The notes under the pieces were generated by a model, which did not search any database, was not told the origin of the DNA, and worked only from the letters and a program-made list of their open reading frames with translations. From Chitinophagaceae bacterium (GTDB lineage Bacteria > Bacteroidota > Bacteroidia > Chitinophagales > Chitinophagaceae), in NCBI GenBank assembly GCA_023957755.1, contig JAMLGT010000003.1:124001-188000 (forward strand): 64,000 nt of DNA. Direction: 5' to 3'. Numbering within the stretch: the first letter of the stretch is position 1; every line of letters starts with the position of its first letter. The position numbers were made by a program, and so were the translations under genes. Below, one piece after another: positions 8,887 through 16,785 of this stretch.

Positions 8887-9522
8887 ATGGACATTACAGA
8901 ATTATTAAAAGGAGATTTGGGCAGCCAGCTAATAAGTGGTATTGGAGCTCAGACGGGAACCACCCGGGAGGAGGCTACATCTGTTGTGAGTGCTGCGGCC
9001 CCAGTCCTTATGGGTATGTTGCAAAGAAATGCAGGTACCGAACAGGGGGCGGCCGGTATTTTAGGTGCATTGAACAAACACGATGGCAGTATTCTTGACA
9101 ACCTTTCAGGATTTTTGGGTTCAGGTGATTTTTCTGATGGAGACGGAATCCTTGGTCATGTATTGGGAGGAAAGAGGAGCTCAGTAGAGAATGCGCTCAG
9201 TGCAAAAACCGGGGTTAGTTCTTCGAAAGTGTCTTCCATTCTGGCTATGCTGGCTCCGATCCTAATGGGCTTTTTGGGAAGAAAGTCCAGATCTGCGGGG
9301 AATGTTACAGATAGTGCCGGTTTAGGTGGGCTGCTGGGTAGTTTACTTGGTGGAGCAGGAAATTCAGGCGGCGGAGGGAGTATTCTCTCTTCAATTCTTG
9401 ATCAGGATGGAGATGGCCAGATTGGGCTTGGAGATGCAATTTCGGCCGTAACAGGTGGTAGTAAGAAGAAGTCAGGCGGACTCTTAGGAGGATTACTGGG
9501 AGGCCTATTCGGGAAAAAATAA
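8887..9522 (+). CDS. DUF937 (YidB-like) glycine-rich protein with an EF-hand-like loop
   Basis: 211 residues. The start M-D-I-T-E-L-L at 8887 follows a long A-rich stretch. The body matches the DUF937/YidB pattern: two repeats of an amphipathic unit, each ending in A-P-V/I-L-M-G-x-L (about 36-44 and 118-126), then a Gly/Ser-rich tail. The tail holds DQDGDGQIGLGD, which fits an EF-hand or dockerin calcium loop (D-x-D-x-D-G). No signal peptide is evident. Function is unknown for the family. The calcium loop suggests a structural or surface role but this is not established. Confidence 0.78.
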   Translation: MDITELLKGDLGSQLISGIGAQTGTTREEATSVVSAAAPVLMGMLQRNAGTEQGAAGILGALNKHDGSILDNLSGFLGSGDFSDGDGILGHVLGGKRSSVENALSAKTGVSSSKVSSILAMLAPILMGFLGRKSRSAGNVTDSAGLGGLLGSLLGGAGNSGGGGSILSSILDQDGDGQIGLGDAISAVTGGSKKKSGGLLGGLLGGLFGKK

Positions 9523-9893
9523 GCAGTTAGTAATTTAATTATCGGTATTCAAAAAACGTATAAGCCCTTTTGGGGGCTTATACGCATCTGTTTCTTGTTT
9601 TCGGCTTTCGGCTTTGGGTTCCCGGAACCTGGTCAAGGATTCCTGACATGAAGATTGTTGGTTAGTAACCTTTATGCTAAGAGAACTGTAGTCAGTCACA
9701 GGGGCGAAAATAATCTTCCAAATCTTACACACGAATACCCTGAGAAGGGTATTTATATTTTTGGGATGACCGTAAAATATGAATTTATAAGGAAGATTGC
9801 CCGTGTCGGATAATGAAAGGTTTTGTGTCACTACCGACGGGATTTTTTGGGTCTATAATTTTTAGGGATGGGGAGCGATTAGGCAGTTCTACT
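9523..9893. other. 371-base stretch without a credible gene
   Basis: Holds one strong inverted repeat (see terminator at 9557-9584), a short palindromic stretch GGTTCCCGGAACC near 9618-9630 and a small hairpin ACCCTGAGAAGGGT near 9739-9752. A frame over 9535-9831 on the minus strand starts with GTG, has no recognisable domain and runs through the terminator hairpin, so it was not called. The region could be a long 3' untranslated segment of the FkbM gene or encode a small RNA on the minus strand. Confidence 0.5.
9551..9584 (-). terminator. Intrinsic terminator (minus strand)
   Basis: Perfect 11-bp stem, 9557-9567 with 9574-9584, six-base loop. On the minus strand it is followed by six T (9551-9556). 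On the plus strand only a weak T-rich run follows, so termination of leftward transcripts is favoured, though it may also serve the DUF937 gene that ends at 9522. Confidence 0.7.
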
Positions 9894-10541
9894 CTACAGG
9901 GAAGATTCGTGTATAAGTGAGACTCCTACAAAGTTGTTGGATACAGCAAAAATTTTGTACCCTATTGCCTTGAGCTTTGTAATGGAGTCCTTCGTTTTTT
10001 GTATTCCATCAGGAAAGAATCTGCCGTGATATTCTATTAATAATTGGGGGATGATGGGTATGGATTCGTTGCTCAGAAACTCATCGATTACCTCGTATTC
10101 TGATCCCTCTATGTCTATTTTTAGTACACTGATTGAAGTATGGTTCAATTCATTCATAATATCTTTAAGGGTTTTCACCTGTACTGTTACCTTATTGGAA
10201 AGGTCAATATTAGATTGGTTGGACAGGCTACCGGATACATGTTCAGTATTTTTAGGTAAAAAGAAGTCCACCTCCCCGGTTTTATCGCTGATTCCCCATT
10301 CATAAAAGAGGAAATTTGGAGGTGTTTCCTGACTTTCCACCCATTTGATAGATTTAGGTGTGGGGTCAAATCCATATACCTTACAATCATGAGTCCTGAT
10401 GACATCCAGATCAAATGAAATGTCTTCACCTATTCCAAAGGAATAAACAATAGAGTCTTTTGAAAGCAGTTTCGGATTCATAATGGTGCCGCCGTACTGC
10501 GTACCATACCACCGCTCTGCGCAGTGTATATCTTTTTTCAT
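9894..10541 (-). CDS. FkbM family SAM-dependent methyltransferase
   Basis: 215 residues. FkbM-type enzymes methylate hydroxyls of glycans and natural products. Seen: the SAM-binding motif region VYSFGIGEDISFDLDVI, then VYGFDPTPKSI at the end of strand 2, and the family hallmark VLKIDIEGSEYEVI, followed by LLIEYHGRF. Length fits the single domain. No glycosyltransferase or polyketide genes are adjacent, so it may modify a cell-surface glycan encoded elsewhere. Start ATG at 10539-10541 is the first in the frame. The gene is isolated by more than 150 bases on both sides. Confidence 0.85.
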   Translation of the reverse strand: MKKDIHCAERWYGTQYGGTIMNPKLLSKDSIVYSFGIGEDISFDLDVIRTHDCKVYGFDPTPKSIKWVESQETPPNFLFYEWGISDKTGEVDFFLPKNTEHVSGSLSNQSNIDLSNKVTVQVKTLKDIMNELNHTSISVLKIDIEGSEYEVIDEFLSNESIPIIPQLLIEYHGRFFPDGIQKTKDSITKLKAIGYKIFAVSNNFVGVSLIHESSL

Positions 10542-10704
10542 AAAACTATACCGGCCAGATAGGCGAAGAAAAATATTCTTAAGTTTAGATTTGTTAAGGA
10601 GCTTAGCAGTTAAAGTAATTTGGCAATTAGAGATTGAAGGCTTTCTCCTTAAGATATTGAATTAACGGGCAACAAATTACAAAAAAAAACGGTAGTTCAG
10701 ATAA

Positions 10705-11253
10705 CTATTCCCAAGGTGCAACTTTGGTGTGATAGTTAAGCGCTGCCCAGGATACCCATTTCTGATCTTTTAGTCTGTTGAGCCAGAGTTGTTCCATTCC
10801 TTCCGGGACGATGATCAATAGACTTCTATAGGGCGTTAGCTTTTCAGTCATTTTCAGGCTTTTCAGTGTGGTCAGATAGTCCAGCTGATTCTGTTGAGTC
10901 ATATTCCAAAGGATGGAAGTATTATATACGATGCCGCTTTGGTAGTGTTCCCATACTGAGGCTGAGAATCCATGATTATTTATATATGGCTTAGAGTTCA
11001 GCAATTCAATAATTGAAGGAATATGGTCTTTTCCAAGTGTAGTAGTGAATGTGAATCCGCTTGCCTGGCCGATAGAAGGTGAAAGTGCATTTATGTAATT
11101 AAAAGTGCGTTCCAGACTCACTGTGGAATCAATGCCGACAAGTACCTGCCCTTTTACGAAGTCTTCCTCATGATTGCCGGTGGATTTATCTTTCTTGCAT
11201 CCACTAATTGCATAAGAAAAAATCAATATTAATAGGAATAAACGTGCAGTCAC
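10705..11253 (-). CDS. Hypothetical lipoprotein
   Basis: 182 residues starting with GTG. The N-terminal LFLLILIFSYAISGC is a short lipoprotein signal with lipobox I-S-G-C, followed by a Lys/Asp-rich linker. No domain was recognised. The mature part contains a VKGQVLVGID segment and mixed alpha/beta composition. No in-frame ATG fits the signal peptide, so GTG is chosen. It ends 163 bases from the FkbM start and begins 75 bases from the tmRNA 3' end on the same strand, so read-through from ssrA is conceivable. Function unknown. Confidence 0.65.
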   Translation of the reverse strand: MTARLFLLILIFSYAISGCKKDKSTGNHEEDFVKGQVLVGIDSTVSLERTFNYINALSPSIGQASGFTFTTTLGKDHIPSIIELLNSKPYINNHGFSASVWEHYQSGIVYNTSILWNMTQQNQLDYLTTLKSLKMTEKLTPYRSLLIIVPEGMEQLWLNRLKDQKWVSWAALNYHTKVAPWE

Positions 11254-11328
11254 AGTATCACCCTTTTATTAAAGGCAACTCAATCGTCACTTTCGCTGCT
11301 CAGATATCCCAATGGGGTAGGGAAAGAG

Positions 11329-11700
11329 TGGAGCTGCAGGGAGTCGAACCCTGGTCCAAACATATCCGTTATAAGCCTTCTACATGTTTAGTCTTGCATT
11401 ATTTGTCAGGATAGGCAGGGGCAAAACGAACCAACCTTCTCCTTAGCTGTATAGGTCTTAAGCCATCCGCACAGCCTGGGATGGCAGCAGCCCGTTTTCT
11501 TTATTTGATTGGGCGGAGGGTCGCGGCAACGAGCCTGCCTGACCAACGGCCATATTGGATGCTAAACTATCGCTTAGGCAGCCAAGGCAAAATTGTTATT
11601 GCCATTTAAAGGTTTGCGTATTCAGATTAAAGCGCTAATTACGCAACGCGCTACATGCTTATACTTACAAAGAACTATGCTGTCAAAACCGGTCAGCCCC
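11329..11700 (-). ncRNA. ssrA: tmRNA (SsrA), one-piece
   Basis: Rescues stalled ribosomes. The 5' end GGGGCTGACCGGTTTTGACA (at 11700 reading left) pairs with the 3' acceptor CAGCTCC; the T-arm reads GGTTCGACTCC. The tag frame at 11574-11603 encodes GNNNFALAA followed by TAA, matching the nine-residue G-start tags of Bacteroidota, with the usual A-L-A-A degron. The discriminator A is at 11329 and the genome does not encode CCA (next bases CTC), so CCA is added later. Pseudoknot-like GC-rich segments lie between 11460 and 11540. Confidence 0.95.
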
Positions 11701-11722
11701 AATATTTTTAATATCAGACCTG

Positions 11723-11730
11723 CGAAGGTA
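11723..11730 (-). promoter_or_regulatory. Putative -7 box (TACCTTCG) of ssrA
   Basis: Near-match to TAnnTTTG on the minus strand, 22 bases before the mature tmRNA 5' end. That distance allows a short leader removed by RNase P. Confidence 0.4.
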
Positions 11731-11781
11731 TTATATTTATGTGTCATTTACGGATAATTAATAATTTGATGTGCTAGGAGC

Positions 11782-11900
11782 CCCTACTGGCTCAAGTGTT
11801 CCGGCTTGCCGGGTCACTTGATGCCTTAAAAATCAGCCCGTTTGCAACGGGAATTGAAAAACAAAAGATAAGTATATTTACCAAAGCCAATACATAACAG
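11782..11900 (+). repeat. 119-bp direct repeat, copy 1 (leader of a REP-associated transposase)
   Basis: Matches 12669-12787 with only three differences in 119 bases. Holds two hairpins: CAAGTG..CACTTG enclosing CCGGC/GCCGG (11793-11820), and CCCGT/ACGGG around 11837-11851. In this copy it directly precedes the ATG of a REP-associated tyrosine transposase N-terminus, so it is read as the native upstream segment of that element. Confidence 0.85.
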
Positions 11901-11901
11901 G

Positions 11902-12708
11902 ATGTCGGATAAATACAAGGTAGGCGAAGATGCTATACTTCATTTTGTAACTTTTTCTGTGATGGGCTGGATAGATATTTTTAGCCGGGAGCAATACACA
12001 GGTGGGCCGGTGCATGGGGCAATCACTTCCGGGCAGCTTACGAGCAGTGGCGTGGTACCTAATTCAGTAATCAGTTACCTGAGCACACAGCCTGCACCGG
12101 GAAGCACAAAACCAAAGGCGTACTTGAATTGGGTATTGCTGGATGAACAATTTAAGTTTGTCCAGGATGGCAGCAGCGCCGAACAGGTAGGCAACGACCA
12201 GGAATTTAAAGTGCATGTAAAAAATGATCTCTCCGTAACAAAGAGTGGCTACCTGTATGTGTTTGTGAGTAATGAGACACCGAATATAGATGTCTATTTT
12301 GATAATTTACAAATAACCCATATCAGAGGCCCTATCCTTGAAGAAACGCATTACTATCCATTCGGGTTGACAATGGCGGGGATATCATCGAAGGCATTGC
12401 AGTTTGGTGGGGCAGAAAATAAATACAAGTACAATGGTAAGGAAGAACAGAGACAAGAGTTTTCTGATGGTTCCGGCTTAGAGTGGTTGGATTATGGAGC
12501 CAGGATGTATGACAATCAAGTCGGCAGATTTTTTACCCAAGATAGATTTAGTGAAAAATATTTTGGATTAAATCCATACCAATATGCTGCAAATAATCCT
12601 GTAAGATTTATTGATGTAAATGGTGATAGTATTTATGTTTGGGTTAACAATGGAAATGGCACTAATAACCCTACTGGCGCAAGTGTTCCGGCTTGCCGGG
12701 TCACTTGA
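11902..12708 (+). pseudogene. Chimera: RAYT transposase N-terminus joined to an RHS core fragment
   Basis: 268-residue open frame. Residues 1 to about 32 (MSDKYKV...[18 protein letters not shown]) look like the start of a REP-associated tyrosine transposase (Y1/IS200-like). From about residue 33 the sequence is instead the C-terminal part of an RHS/YD-repeat protein: [79 protein letters not shown]. The last residues ([13 protein letters not shown]) are translated from repeat copy 2, so the RHS gene is broken there. It lacks a signal peptide, the YD-repeat shell and any toxin tip. Read as a remnant made by recombination between mobile elements. Confidence 0.85.
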
Positions 12709-12787
12709 TGCCTTAAAAATTAGCCCGTCTGCAACGGGAATTGAAAAACAAAAGATAAGTATATTTACCAAAGCCAATACATAACAG
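12669..12787 (+). repeat. 119-bp direct repeat, copy 2
   Basis: Second copy, 887 bases downstream of copy 1, same orientation. It interrupts the RHS frame just after the core motif and ends exactly where copy 1 meets the transposase start codon, but here it is followed by a different transposase tail. Hairpins are conserved; the T-to-C change in the second one falls in its loop. Confidence 0.85.
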
Positions 12788-13095
12788 TGTATGTAGGAAA
12801 ACACGACTGGGAAATAGAAAGAGATCTCATAGACTGGTACGACCATGCTGAACAACAAAAGCTACCCGAAGTCGAAAACATTATTCGTCTGATAGGTGGA
12901 CATGAACAAATGATTATGAATTACTTTATCAAAGGCAAAACCAATGGAAAAGCTGAAGCAGGCAACAGCAAAATACAAAGATTTATAGCAGCTAACTATG
13001 GGGTAAGAGATAAAAATTTCTTTATGTACGGATTAGCTCGATACTTCTCCTGGCACATCAAAATATTAATTAGCCTGGTACTAGTATTTAAGTAA
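12787..13095 (+). pseudogene. C-terminal fragment of a DDE transposase (ISL3/ISAon1-like)
   Basis: About 90 residues resembling the end of Bacteroidota ISL3/ISAon1-group transposases: IGGHEQMIMNYFIKGKTNGK, AEAGNSKIQRFIAANYG, RDKNFFMYGLARYF. The catalytic part is absent because the frame begins at the edge of repeat copy 2. The last 15 residues after LARYFS are not family-like. It cannot be active. It marks a second, unrelated insertion element in the same scar as the RAYT/RHS chimera. No terminal inverted repeat was found at its right side. Confidence 0.65.
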
Positions 13096-13172
13096 TTGAA
13101 GACTTAGGGTGCAGAGTTGCAAAAAAAATCCGAAAACGTATTTGGTTATTTAAGAAAATCAAAAAATAGTCA

Positions 13173-13180
13173 TACATTTG
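13173..13180 (+). promoter_or_regulatory. -7 box (TACATTTG) of rpsO
   Basis: Exact TAnnTTTG match, 28 bases before the rpsO start codon. Confidence 0.5.
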
Positions 13181-13208
13181 CACCCATTAAAATTTTTTAA
13201 ACGACCAA

Positions 13209-13481
13209 ATGTCTCACTTAACATCAGAAAATAAGGCAGCTTTTTTTACCGAATTTGGAGGTGCTGCTACTAATACAGGCTCTGTAGAAGCCCAGATTGC
13301 GATTCTGACAGACAGAATCAACCATATTTCCAATCACCTGAAGACCAATAAGAAGGACTTTCATACACAGCGCGGTCTAATGCTGTTGGTTGGAAGAAGG
13401 AAGAGTTTGTTGGCATACCTGACAAAGAAAGATTTGGAAAGTTATCGTTCCCTGATTGAAAAGTTAGGTCTCCGCAAATAA
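13209..13481 (+). CDS. rpsO: 30S ribosomal protein S15
   Basis: 90 residues, full length for S15. It binds the central domain of 16S rRNA early in small-subunit assembly. Seen: [56 protein letters not shown], all strongly conserved. It has its own TAnnTTTG promoter box and a hairpin terminator before pnp. The rpsO-pnp gene order is conserved across many bacteria; pnp read-through and PNPase-dependent control are known in E. coli, but whether that applies here is inference. Confidence 0.97.
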   Translation: MSHLTSENKAAFFTEFGGAATNTGSVEAQIAILTDRINHISNHLKTNKKDFHTQRGLMLLVGRRKSLLAYLTKKDLESYRSLIEKLGLRK

Positions 13482-13511
13482 TTTTTTTCAACATAATTAG
13501 TTATATCAGGT

Positions 13512-13547
13512 ATTCCCAACTCATGATGTGGTTGGGAATTCTTTTTT
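13512..13547 (+). terminator. Intrinsic terminator between rpsO and pnp
   Basis: Nine-base perfect stem ATTCCCAAC (13512-13520) with GTTGGGAAT (13531-13539), followed by TCTTTTTT. It lies 16 bases before the pnp start, so it probably limits rather than blocks transcription into pnp unless pnp has another promoter. Confidence 0.75.
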
Positions 13548-13562
13548 AATACAATAAATAAT

Positions 13563-15779
13563 ATGAATATTCCCAACCCAATAAATGTATCTTTTGATCC
13601 GGGAAATGGTAAGTTGATTACTATTGAAACAGGCAAACTGGCACGCCAGGCCGACGGAGCTGTTACAGTTCGCCAGGGCGACTGTATCATACTTGCTACC
13701 GTTGTAGCATCAAAAGAACCCAAGCCAGGACAATCATTTTTCCCCTTAACTGTTGATTATCAGGAGAAATTTGCATCTGCAGGCCGTATCCCCGGGTCTT
13801 TTTTTAAGAGAGAAGGCCGCCTAAGTGATTATGAAGTGCTGATTAGCCGGCTGATTGACAGAGCGTTAAGGCCTTTGTTCCCCGATGATTATCTGTGCGA
13901 CGTGCAGGTGTTGGTGACTTTAGTTTCCAGCGATCCGGAAATATTGCCTGATTCACTAGCCTGTCTGGCTGCTTCCGCTGCATTAGCAGTATCAGATGTG
14001 CCTATTCAGGAGATTATTTCAGAAGTAAGGATCAGCAAGGTTGATGGACAGTTTGTAGTAAACCCTGGACGCAGTGAGATAATCAATGCCGAGATGGAGT
14101 TTATAGTAGCTGCAACCGAAAAGAATATCATGATGGTGGAAGGAGAAGCTAAGGAATGCCAGGAAGAGGATTTAGTACAGGCAATCGAAAAAGCGCATGA
14201 AGCTATCAGGATGCAGATTAAGGCCCAGGAAGAGTTAAGAGATAAGGCCGGCGCGAAACCTAAAAGAGCCTACGAAAAGCCCTACAGGAACGAAGAACTG
14301 GAAAAGAAAATATATGAGTTTGCCACAGAAAAAGTGCGCCAGATAGCAGAAGCTGCTACTTCTAAACATGAACGTGCTGAAGCCTTTGATAAGGTCAAAG
14401 AAGAACTAACTGAATACCTCGGTGAAGAATTACCGGAAGAAGACCAGCCACTGATTGGGTATTACTACCACGAATTGCAATATCATATCGTCAGAGATAT
14501 GGTGTTGGATAAAAGAACCAGATTGGATGGACGTAAGCTTGATGAAATCAGGCCACTGACCATGGAGGTGAGTCCTTTGCCTTCCCCACATGGTTCAGCC
14601 TTATTTACCAGAGGAGAGACCCAGTCTCTTTCAACTGTTACATTGGGCACTCCACTCGACGAATTGTTGATAGAAACTGCTGCCACAAGCAACTATTCTA
14701 AGTTTTTTCTACACTATAATTTCCCCCCATTCTCGACTGGAGAAACACGCCCCATGCGTGGCCCGGGCAGAAGAGAAGTCGGACATGGTAATCTGGCTAT
14801 GCGTTCACTGAAACAACTTATGCCTGGCGATGACTTCCCTTATACTGTACGTGTGGTAAGTGATATCCTTGAGAGCAATGGTTCTTCATCTATGGCTACT
14901 GTTTGTGCCGGTTCGCTGGCGCTGATGGATGCAGGTGTTCCTTTCAATAAGCATGTAGGAGGTATTGCAATGGGGCTTATCTCTAAAGGTGATAAGTATG
15001 CGATTCTTTCAGACATTCTCGGAGATGAAGATCATCTGGGAGATATGGACTTTAAGGTTACAGGCACGCGTGACGGTATTTGTGGCGTGCAGATGGATAT
15101 TAAAGTAGATGGCCTGAGTATGGATGTAATGCGCGAGGCGCTCGCACAAGCTAAGAAAGGCCGTTTACACATCTTAGATGCAATGTATCAGACAATAGCT
15201 ACTCACAGAGACGATGTGAAGCCGCAGGCTCCAAGAGTGAAGAAGTTGATTATTGATTCTGAATTTATCGGCGCTGTAATCGGGCCGGGTGGAAAAATTA
15301 TTCAGGAAATACAAAAGACTACAGGTACTACTATTAATATTGAGGAAGTAGGGAATACAGGCGAAGTAAGCATCTATGGCACCAATAAAGAAAATGTGGA
15401 CAAGGCTGTGGCATGGGTGAATGGTATCGTAGCTGTGCCTGAGGTAGGTGCGGAGTATGAAGGTGTAGTGAAAGGTATTAAAGAGTTTGGTGCGTTTGTG
15501 GAATTCATGCCGGGAAAACAAGGATTGCTGCATATTTCTGAAATTATGTGGAAACGCCTGGATACTATGGATAATGTGCTGAATGAAGGCGATCATGTGA
15601 AAGTGAAATTAATCGGAGTAGATCCTAAGACAGGTAAATACAAACTCAGCCGCAAGGCGCTTTTACCAAAACCTGAAGGTTATGTAGAGCAGAGGCGACC
15701 TGGTGGAGGCCCCAGAAGAGAGCATGATCAGAAAAGAGATCACGACCAGAGGAAAGACAGAGGGAACTCTAATCATTAG
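13563..15779 (+). CDS. pnp: Polyribonucleotide nucleotidyltransferase (PNPase)
   Basis: 738 residues. Phosphorolytic 3'-5' exoribonuclease that degrades mRNA and works in degradosome-like complexes. Domain order seen: first RNase PH domain (about 10-145), alpha-helical linker (about 150-300), second RNase PH domain (about 315-540, with FPPFSTGETRPMRGPGRREV and VVSDILESNGSSSMATVCAG), KH domain (IDSEFIGAVIGPGGKIIQEI, about 560-615) and S1 domain (GAEYEGVVKGIKEFGAFVEF, about 630-700). A basic RRPGGGPRREHDQK tail ends the protein. Full length for the family. It follows rpsO and its terminator. Confidence 0.97.
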   Translation: MNIPNPINVSFDPGNGKLITIETGKLARQADGAVTVRQGDCIILATVVASKEPKPGQSFFPLTVDYQEKFASAGRIPGSFFKREGRLSDYEVLISRLIDRALRPLFPDDYLCDVQVLVTLVSSDPEILPDSLACLAASAALAVSDVPIQEIISEVRISKVDGQFVVNPGRSEIINAEMEFIVAATEKNIMMVEGEAKECQEEDLVQAIEKAHEAIRMQIKAQEELRDKAGAKPKRAYEKPYRNEELEKKIYEFATEKVRQIAEAATSKHERAEAFDKVKEELTEYLGEELPEEDQPLIGYYYHELQYHIVRDMVLDKRTRLDGRKLDEIRPLTMEVSPLPSPHGSALFTRGETQSLSTVTLGTPLDELLIETAATSNYSKFFLHYNFPPFSTGETRPMRGPGRREVGHGNLAMRSLKQLMPGDDFPYTVRVVSDILESNGSSSMATVCAGSLALMDAGVPFNKHVGGIAMGLISKGDKYAILSDILGDEDHLGDMDFKVTGTRDGICGVQMDIKVDGLSMDVMREALAQAKKGRLHILDAMYQTIATHRDDVKPQAPRVKKLIIDSEFIGAVIGPGGKIIQEIQKTTGTTINIEEVGNTGEVSIYGTNKENVDKAVAWVNGIVAVPEVGAEYEGVVKGIKEFGAFVEFMPGKQGLLHISEIMWKRLDTMDNVLNEGDHVKVKLIGVDPKTGKYKLSRKALLPKPEGYVEQRRPGGGPRREHDQKRDHDQRKDRGNSNH

Positions 15780-15806
15780 CGGGCAAATCAGATAGAATAA
15801 TTCAGA

Positions 15807-15850
15807 CGTCCAATCGCAAATTGAAAATGCTTTTGGGCGTTTTATTTTTT
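15807..15850 (+). terminator. Likely terminator after pnp
   Basis: Stem CGTCCAA (15807-15813) with TTGGGCG (15833-15839), one G-T pair, large loop, then a T-rich run. Moderate strength only because the loop is 19 bases. Confidence 0.5.
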
Positions 15851-15860
15851 AATAGTAGCA

Positions 15861-16673
15861 ATGAAAGTATATTTAAAAGTGACTGTTTCACCAATTAGTC
15901 AGGAAGCTTCAGAAATCCTGATGGCGCAATTGGCGGAAATCGGGTTTTACGCTTTTGAGGAGCCTGAGAAAACACTTGTCGGCTATATTATCAAATCGGA
16001 TTATAATGAGGCGGATTTTATGAGTAGTCTGCCTGAGAAAACAGGTTTTATAGTGGAAGAATTGGCCGACCGGAATTGGAATCAGCTATGGGAAGCAGAT
16101 TTCAAGCCGGTAGTTGTGGATGATTTTGTAGGCATACGGGCCGGTTTTCATCCGGAGTTAAGTGGAGTGTTGCACGAAATTGTCATCACCCCCAAGATGA
16201 GTTTTGGTACCGGACATCATGCCACTACTGAAATGATGGTTAGGTTGATGCGCGGGGTAGATTTTATGGGTAAGAAGGTGGTGGATTTTGGTACCGGAAC
16301 CGGCGTGCTTTCTATTCTTGCAGCAATGAGTGGTGCCTCATCAGTATATGCGGTGGATAACGACGAGTGGAGCATTGACAATGCTGTTGAGAATATACAG
16401 CACAATAATTGTAAATCAGTTGAAGTACATCTGGCCGCTGATCTTGCAGGGGCGCCGGCTTCCGATATCATTCTTGCCAACATTAATCTTAATGTGTTGC
16501 TGGCACATGCCTCAGAAATAGGAGACAAAGTACTGTCTTCAGGGATTATCATCCTTTCAGGGGTATTGGAAACAGATGAGGAAAGGTTAGTATCTTCCTT
16601 TGAGAATGAAGGATTTTTGACAGTCAGAAAGATAAATAAGGGTGGATGGATGGCCTTAATGATGAAGAAGTAA
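15861..16673 (+). CDS. prmA: Ribosomal protein L11 methyltransferase
   Basis: 270 residues. SAM-dependent enzyme that trimethylates ribosomal protein L11. Seen: the N-terminal substrate-binding domain (about 1-90, with RNWNQLWEADFKPVVV), then GFHPELSGVLHEIVITPKMS, FGTGHHATTEMM, the SAM motif VVDFGTGTGVLSILAA, YAVDNDEWSIDNAVENIQ and the active-site-side motif ILANINLNVL. All are characteristic of PrmA. Start ATG is the first possible after the pnp terminator. The loss of prmA is tolerated in E. coli, so the physiological role here is uncertain. Confidence 0.93.
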   Translation: MKVYLKVTVSPISQEASEILMAQLAEIGFYAFEEPEKTLVGYIIKSDYNEADFMSSLPEKTGFIVEELADRNWNQLWEADFKPVVVDDFVGIRAGFHPELSGVLHEIVITPKMSFGTGHHATTEMMVRLMRGVDFMGKKVVDFGTGTGVLSILAAMSGASSVYAVDNDEWSIDNAVENIQHNNCKSVEVHLAADLAGAPASDIILANINLNVLLAHASEIGDKVLSSGIIILSGVLETDEERLVSSFENEGFLTVRKINKGGWMALMMKK

Positions 16674-16741
16674 AGAATTTTAATTCAATGTTCAGAAATA
16701 GTTAGAATTTCCTAAAATACTGATTTCGTACATTTTAGTAT

Positions 16742-16749
16742 TATATTTG
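16742..16749 (+). promoter_or_regulatory. -7 box (TATATTTG) of plsY
   Basis: Exact TAnnTTTG match 36 bases before the plsY start. Confidence 0.45.
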
Positions 16750-16785
16750 CCTATTGTACGAACTTAGTGCGACTTATCAGAAGTT

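Noticed and set aside
9535-9831. 98-residue minus-strand frame
   Set aside because: GTG start, no domain, runs through a strong terminator hairpin and through short direct repeats that create the residues KAESRKQE.
11208-11414. 68-residue plus-strand frame
   Set aside because: Overlaps the tmRNA 3' domain on the opposite strand; its residues derive from the T-arm.
11902-12708. Functional RHS toxin
   Set aside because: No secretion signal, no repeat shell and no C-terminal toxin domain; the frame ends in a repeat.
11782-12787. CRISPR-like repeat pair
   Set aside because: Only two copies, 119 bases long and 887 bases apart, with transposase context.
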